Shown here one piece after another: positions 61,568 through 64,000 of a DNA stretch of 64,000 nt. Within the stretch, counting starts at the first letter, position 1, and each line of letters opens with the position of its first letter. The notes beneath the pieces are model-generated. The model saw only the letters and a program-made list of their open reading frames with translations. It was not told where the DNA came from and did not search any database. Source of the DNA: PGYR01 sp041675005 (lineage in GTDB: Bacteria > Bacteroidota > Ignavibacteria > Kapaibacteriales > UBA2268). The position numbers were made by a program, and so were the translations under genes. The DNA lies in assembly GCA_041675005.1 (NCBI GenBank), contig JBAYUQ010000005.1, positions 88,614 through 152,613 on the forward strand, read 5' to 3'.

Positions 61568-62299
61568 TTATTTACGAGCTAATATCACAATTTCATTATC
61601 CTTCAGCCCTAGCCGATTACCGTCAGTTTCTGTGAACTCCCTAACCTCCACAGTAAAGCCAGCTTTTTCTAACCTCGACTTTAAACCTTCTGCTGAATAT
61701 ATACGCAAGTGATCATTCTGTCCGAAATGTTCTAATCTGCCTTCGGGGGTTGTTATGCTATTATCTTCGTATATATCACCATCTTTGAATGGGGTTTGTA
61801 TGTAGCATACACCGCCTTGTTTTAATATTCGGTGTAGTTCACTTATTGCTTTTCTGTCGTCTGGTATATGCTCTAGTACGTGATAGCAAATAACAATATC
61901 GAAGCTATTATCTGGCTCGTCTATTGCTTGTATATCGTGTCTTTTATCTGCTTCGAATTCATCTTCGTAATCTGTAGTTACGTAGCTTTTGGGGTTGGCC
62001 TCGGCTATTCTGCCACTCAAACTTTTGGAGGGCGAGAATTGAAGTATATCTTTACCTTCTACCTCAGATTCTATTAACTGCCATAGTCGCCGTGTCCTCG
62101 GTAAGCTGCCGCACTTGGGGCAGAGCCGATTACCATTGCTCAATACGATGAATTTGCTCATAGCAAAACCGCATATATTACACTCGTGCTTATCACCTCT
62201 GTAAGATAGCGATACTACTCGTCGCAATAGCTTGTCATTTTTCCTTAGGAAAGAGGTTGGCACTATGCTCTTAACTAGCTTTTTGATTGATTCGTACAT
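61568..62299 (-). CDS. SAM-dependent methyltransferase with N-terminal zinc-ribbon-like segment
   Basis: 243 residues. A four-cysteine, zinc-ribbon-like segment (CNICGFAMSKF, about 40-43; CPKCGSLPRTRR, about 60-66) precedes a class I methyltransferase domain (about 85-240) with DILQFSPSKSLSGRI, NSFDIVICYHVLEHIPDDRK and ELHRILKQGGVCYIQTPF. The SAM motif I is less typical (LQFSPSKS instead of LDIGCGTG). Such proteins often modify sugars or surface polymers in glycan loci, but no such locus is next to it. The substrate is unknown. Confidence 0.85.
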   Translation of the reverse strand: MYESIKKLVKSIVPTSFLRKNDKLLRRVVSLSYRGDKHECNICGFAMSKFIVLSNGNRLCPKCGSLPRTRRLWQLIESEVEGKDILQFSPSKSLSGRIAEANPKSYVTTDYEDEFEADKRHDIQAIDEPDNSFDIVICYHVLEHIPDDRKAISELHRILKQGGVCYIQTPFKDGDIYEDNSITTPEGRLEHFGQNDHLRIYSAEGLKSRLEKAGFTVEVREFTETDGNRLGLKDNEIVILARK

Positions 62300-62352
62300 T
62301 AGGTCAATTGTTAATTATTATTGGTTCAAATTAAAAAAAAATGGGGATTGTA

Positions 62353-62383
62353 TTGCAAAATTAAAAAGAAAGAAGTATATTTG
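62353..62383 (+). promoter_or_regulatory. Bacteroidota-type promoter of the Xre-RES operon
   Basis: TTG at 62353-62355 and TATATTTG at 62376-62383 are 20 bases apart, matching the TTG / TAnnTTTG consensus with normal spacing. It lies 36 bases before the antitoxin ATG. Confidence 0.65.
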
Positions 62384-62403
62384 TCGCAATAAAAAAGACA
62401 AAT
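62379..62403 (+). promoter_or_regulatory. Candidate operator of the Xre antitoxin
   Basis: A perfect 7-base inverted repeat, ATTTGTC (62379-62385) and GACAAAT (62397-62403), spans the end of the -7 element. Autoregulation by the antitoxin is usual in this family; that the protein binds this site is inference. Confidence 0.45.
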
Positions 62404-62418
62404 GTACGTGAAGAATAT

Positions 62419-62838
62419 ATGGATTATGAAGTAAAAAATATAAAAAAAGTAGTCAGAGAGTATAGCGATTCCTATACCTACATAGACGTAGTCAGAGAAG
62501 GGCTAGCATTCCAAAAGTTCGATGCACTAACCGAATCATTACCCCTGTCTAACGCCGATTGGTCACAGTATCTGCACCTATCGGAGCGTACTCTACAACG
62601 ATACAACAAAGAAAGTAAGTCATTCGATATGCAACAAACAGAACGCATTATGCAAATACTAATACTCTTCAATCTAGGGTTCGATGTATTCGGTAAACCA
62701 GAAAAATTCTTCAATTGGCTAACAAAAGAAAACATTGCTGTAGGTGGCAAAGCACCAAAAGACTTGCTCGATAGTAGCTTCGGTATTGACCTCCTAAAAG
62801 ATGAGCTAAACCGAATCCAATACGGCGTATTAGCGTGA
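62419..62838 (+). CDS. Xre/MbcA/ParS-type antitoxin (DUF2384)
   Basis: 139 residues: an N-terminal Xre-like helix-turn-helix region (about 40-85, LPLSNADWSQYLHLSERTLQ, RYNKESKSFDMQQTERIMQI) and a C-terminal MbcA/ParS toxin-binding domain (about 85-139, LFNLGFDVFGKPEKFFNWLT, GGKAPKDLLDSSFGIDLLKD). The gene overlaps the RES toxin start by 4 bases (ATGA type). The antitoxin covers the toxin's active site and probably represses its own promoter. Confidence 0.92.
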   Translation: MDYEVKNIKKVVREYSDSYTYIDVVREGLAFQKFDALTESLPLSNADWSQYLHLSERTLQRYNKESKSFDMQQTERIMQILILFNLGFDVFGKPEKFFNWLTKENIAVGGKAPKDLLDSSFGIDLLKDELNRIQYGVLA

Positions 62839-63290
62839 TATGCTACCGATTGAGCAAGGCAGAGTTTGCTAAGGATTTATCTGGTCGTGGGGCTGAGCTG
62901 AGCGGCGGAAGATGGAACACCAAAGGTACACCATTGCTCTATACTTGCGTGTCCCAATCGCTTTGTGTTCTTGAGATTGCAGTTCGTCTTTCTGTGATAG
63001 ATGTTCCTGATGACCTAAAGCTAATAACTCTAAACGTTAAAGATAGCATAATAGGAAAAGTGGATGTGCTACAGTTACCACACGATTGGCAGAAGTTCCC
63101 TCACTTGCGTACTACTCAAATCTTCGGTGATGAGCTGCTGAAAAGCTCCAATCATAAGGCATTCCTAATACCTTCTGCGATAGTACCCGCGGAATATAAT
63201 TTAATAGTCAACCCGAAGAATGTGACTAAAAAAGAAGTTGAAATCATCTCAATAGATGGTTTTTATATAGACGAAAGGTTGATGCGGTAG
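62835..63290 (+). CDS. RES-domain NAD+ phosphorylase toxin
   Basis: 151 residues, full length for a RES toxin. Motifs are the N-terminal CYRLSKAEFAKDLSGRGAEL, SGGRWNTKGTPLLYTCVSQS and LCVLEIAVRLSVI, and the C-terminal AFLIPSAIVPAEYNLIVNPK. The conserved R (YR), the GGRWN segment with its Arg, the Y of LLYTC and the E of LEIAV are the RES active-site signs. RES toxins deplete cellular NAD+ (MbcT, Res of Photorhabdus). It forms a type II pair with the upstream antitoxin. Both look intact. Confidence 0.93.
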   Translation: MICYRLSKAEFAKDLSGRGAELSGGRWNTKGTPLLYTCVSQSLCVLEIAVRLSVIDVPDDLKLITLNVKDSIIGKVDVLQLPHDWQKFPHLRTTQIFGDELLKSSNHKAFLIPSAIVPAEYNLIVNPKNVTKKEVEIISIDGFYIDERLMR

Positions 63291-63298
63291 ATTTTTCA

Positions 63299-64000
63299 TC
63301 AATCTATAAACTCGATTTTGATGTAGGAACCCTTAGATAAAAACTCTAGAATTTCTTCTCCCTCTGTCTCTTCATACGTATTGTCTTCTACTGTAATGAA
63401 TTCTCTTTCATATCCAGCTTTTGTATCAGAGCCTTCTAAATTTATAATAAATTGATTCTGATTTTCAGTAATATAATTTAATGAATTATTAAAATGAATT
63501 GAGAACGATTCATAATTCATAAATAATATACCTTGTGAATATTTTTCTGTTTTATAACTGTCAAAATGATATAGATTAGAAATTGTCTGTCTTAATGTAT
63601 CAATTTCAAACCTTAAGCGATTAATTTTATGAGGTCCTTTGGGGTAATCTCCTCCATAACTACCTTTTTGCATATCAATTTTTCCATTTCTATAAACTAA
63701 AGTATCTGTATAGGTAAACAAATAGGTCGAAGTACCTTCATTATTATAATTAAATATGTCATGTTTCATTTCGTACCTCCTATTTTTACAGTATATAGAA
63801 AATTCCACCCTTATATGCTTACCGTCAAATGCACTAGTTACAGTTGACATATCCAACTTAACAATCGTATCTTTAGCTAGAGCTTTCGTATAGTAATTCT
63901 TCGGTTTGAAACCATCAGAGTAGATAGTAAAACGATAGTCGAATTGCGATTGGACTTCATTTTCTTTTACAAGAGAACTAGGGTTATACGAAGATGATAA
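63299..64000 (-). CDS. Protein of unknown function, 5' end beyond the window
   Basis: The minus-strand frame stays open from the stop at 63299 to the last base of the window, so at least 233 residues are encoded and the start lies outside. An internal ATG at 63856 is not the true start, since the frame continues upstream with coherent sequence (NEVQSQFDYRFTIYSDGFKP). The content is beta-rich with many Tyr and Lys and no recognised domain (IRVEFSIYCKNRRYEMKHDI, SYGGDYPKGPHKINRLRFEI). It ends 8 bases from the convergent RES toxin gene. Confidence 0.7.
   Translation of the reverse strand, partial: LSSSYNPSSLVKENEVQSQFDYRFTIYSDGFKPKNYYTKALAKDTIVKLDMSTVTSAFDGKHIRVEFSIYCKNRRYEMKHDIFNYNNEGTSTYLFTYTDTLVYRNGKIDMQKGSYGGDYPKGPHKINRLRFEIDTLRQTISNLYHFDSYKTEKYSQGILFMNYESFSIHFNNSLNYITENQNQFIINLEGSDTKAGYEREFITVEDNTYEETEGEEILEFLSKGSYIKIEFID

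Overview
The window is low-GC bacterial DNA from a member of the Bacteroidota or a sister lineage such as Ignavibacteriota or Kapaibacteriota; I cannot place it further. The evidence is seven secreted proteins ending in type IX secretion (T9SS) sorting domains, two TonB-dependent receptors with carboxypeptidase-regulatory-like N-terminal domains, weak or absent Shine-Dalgarno sites, and promoter elements of the TAnnTTTG type. I see no rRNA, tRNA, CRISPR array, phage or intact insertion sequence. Intergenic gaps are unusually rich in short palindromic repeats that recur across the window.

Layout. 1-3756: a TonB receptor cut by the window edge, then an operon of a PAS-LuxR regulator and two tandem outer-membrane paralogues. 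3859-6434: a nucleotide-sugar dehydrogenase and a polytopic membrane protein carrying an in-frame palindromic insert. 6750-14035: secreted T9SS proteins (YHYH, PQQ-type sugar dehydrogenase, propeller), a CADD-type putative pABA synthase and a DsbD-N/redoxin pair. 14144-16275: a second membrane protein and a hybrid histidine kinase. 16334-24691: a pdxA scar, then a tight minus-strand operon (bi-domain oxidoreductase, GH2-like membrane fusion, purC, rodA, pdxA). 24854-31696: T9SS propeller, lipoprotein, YihY, exonuclease and aconitase. 32383-39440: MATE pump, TPR protein, Bax-inhibitor protein, and an operon combining two metal/cofactor-binding proteins with a T9SS lectin-like protein. 39659-42623: lipoprotein and murQ, then a decayed accessory patch with a toxin-antitoxin pair whose toxin is truncated at a repeat, and an Rhs remnant. 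42689-45715: ECF sigma factor, small anti-sigma candidate, CnrX/Spy-like sensor, MbnP-like protein and diheme MauG/MbnH-like enzyme. 45947-54522: lipoprotein, esterase, TonB receptor and a large T9SS repeat protein. 54875-57148: coaX, birA and an lpxH-like gene. 57156-61480: a family of four related small lipoproteins with unknown genes between them. 61568-64000: methyltransferase, Xre-RES toxin-antitoxin pair, and a partial unknown gene.

The most promising system is 42689-45715. MbnP and MbnH are known as a pair in which the diheme enzyme oxidises a tryptophan of the copper-binding partner. Here such a pair sits in one overlapping operon with an ECF sigma factor, a one-helix anti-sigma candidate and a CnrX-like periplasmic metal sensor, which suggests a self-contained metal-sensing and metal-binding module. 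Next in interest are the pdxA scar, which looks like a trace of allele replacement, and several genes altered or ended by palindromic repeats.
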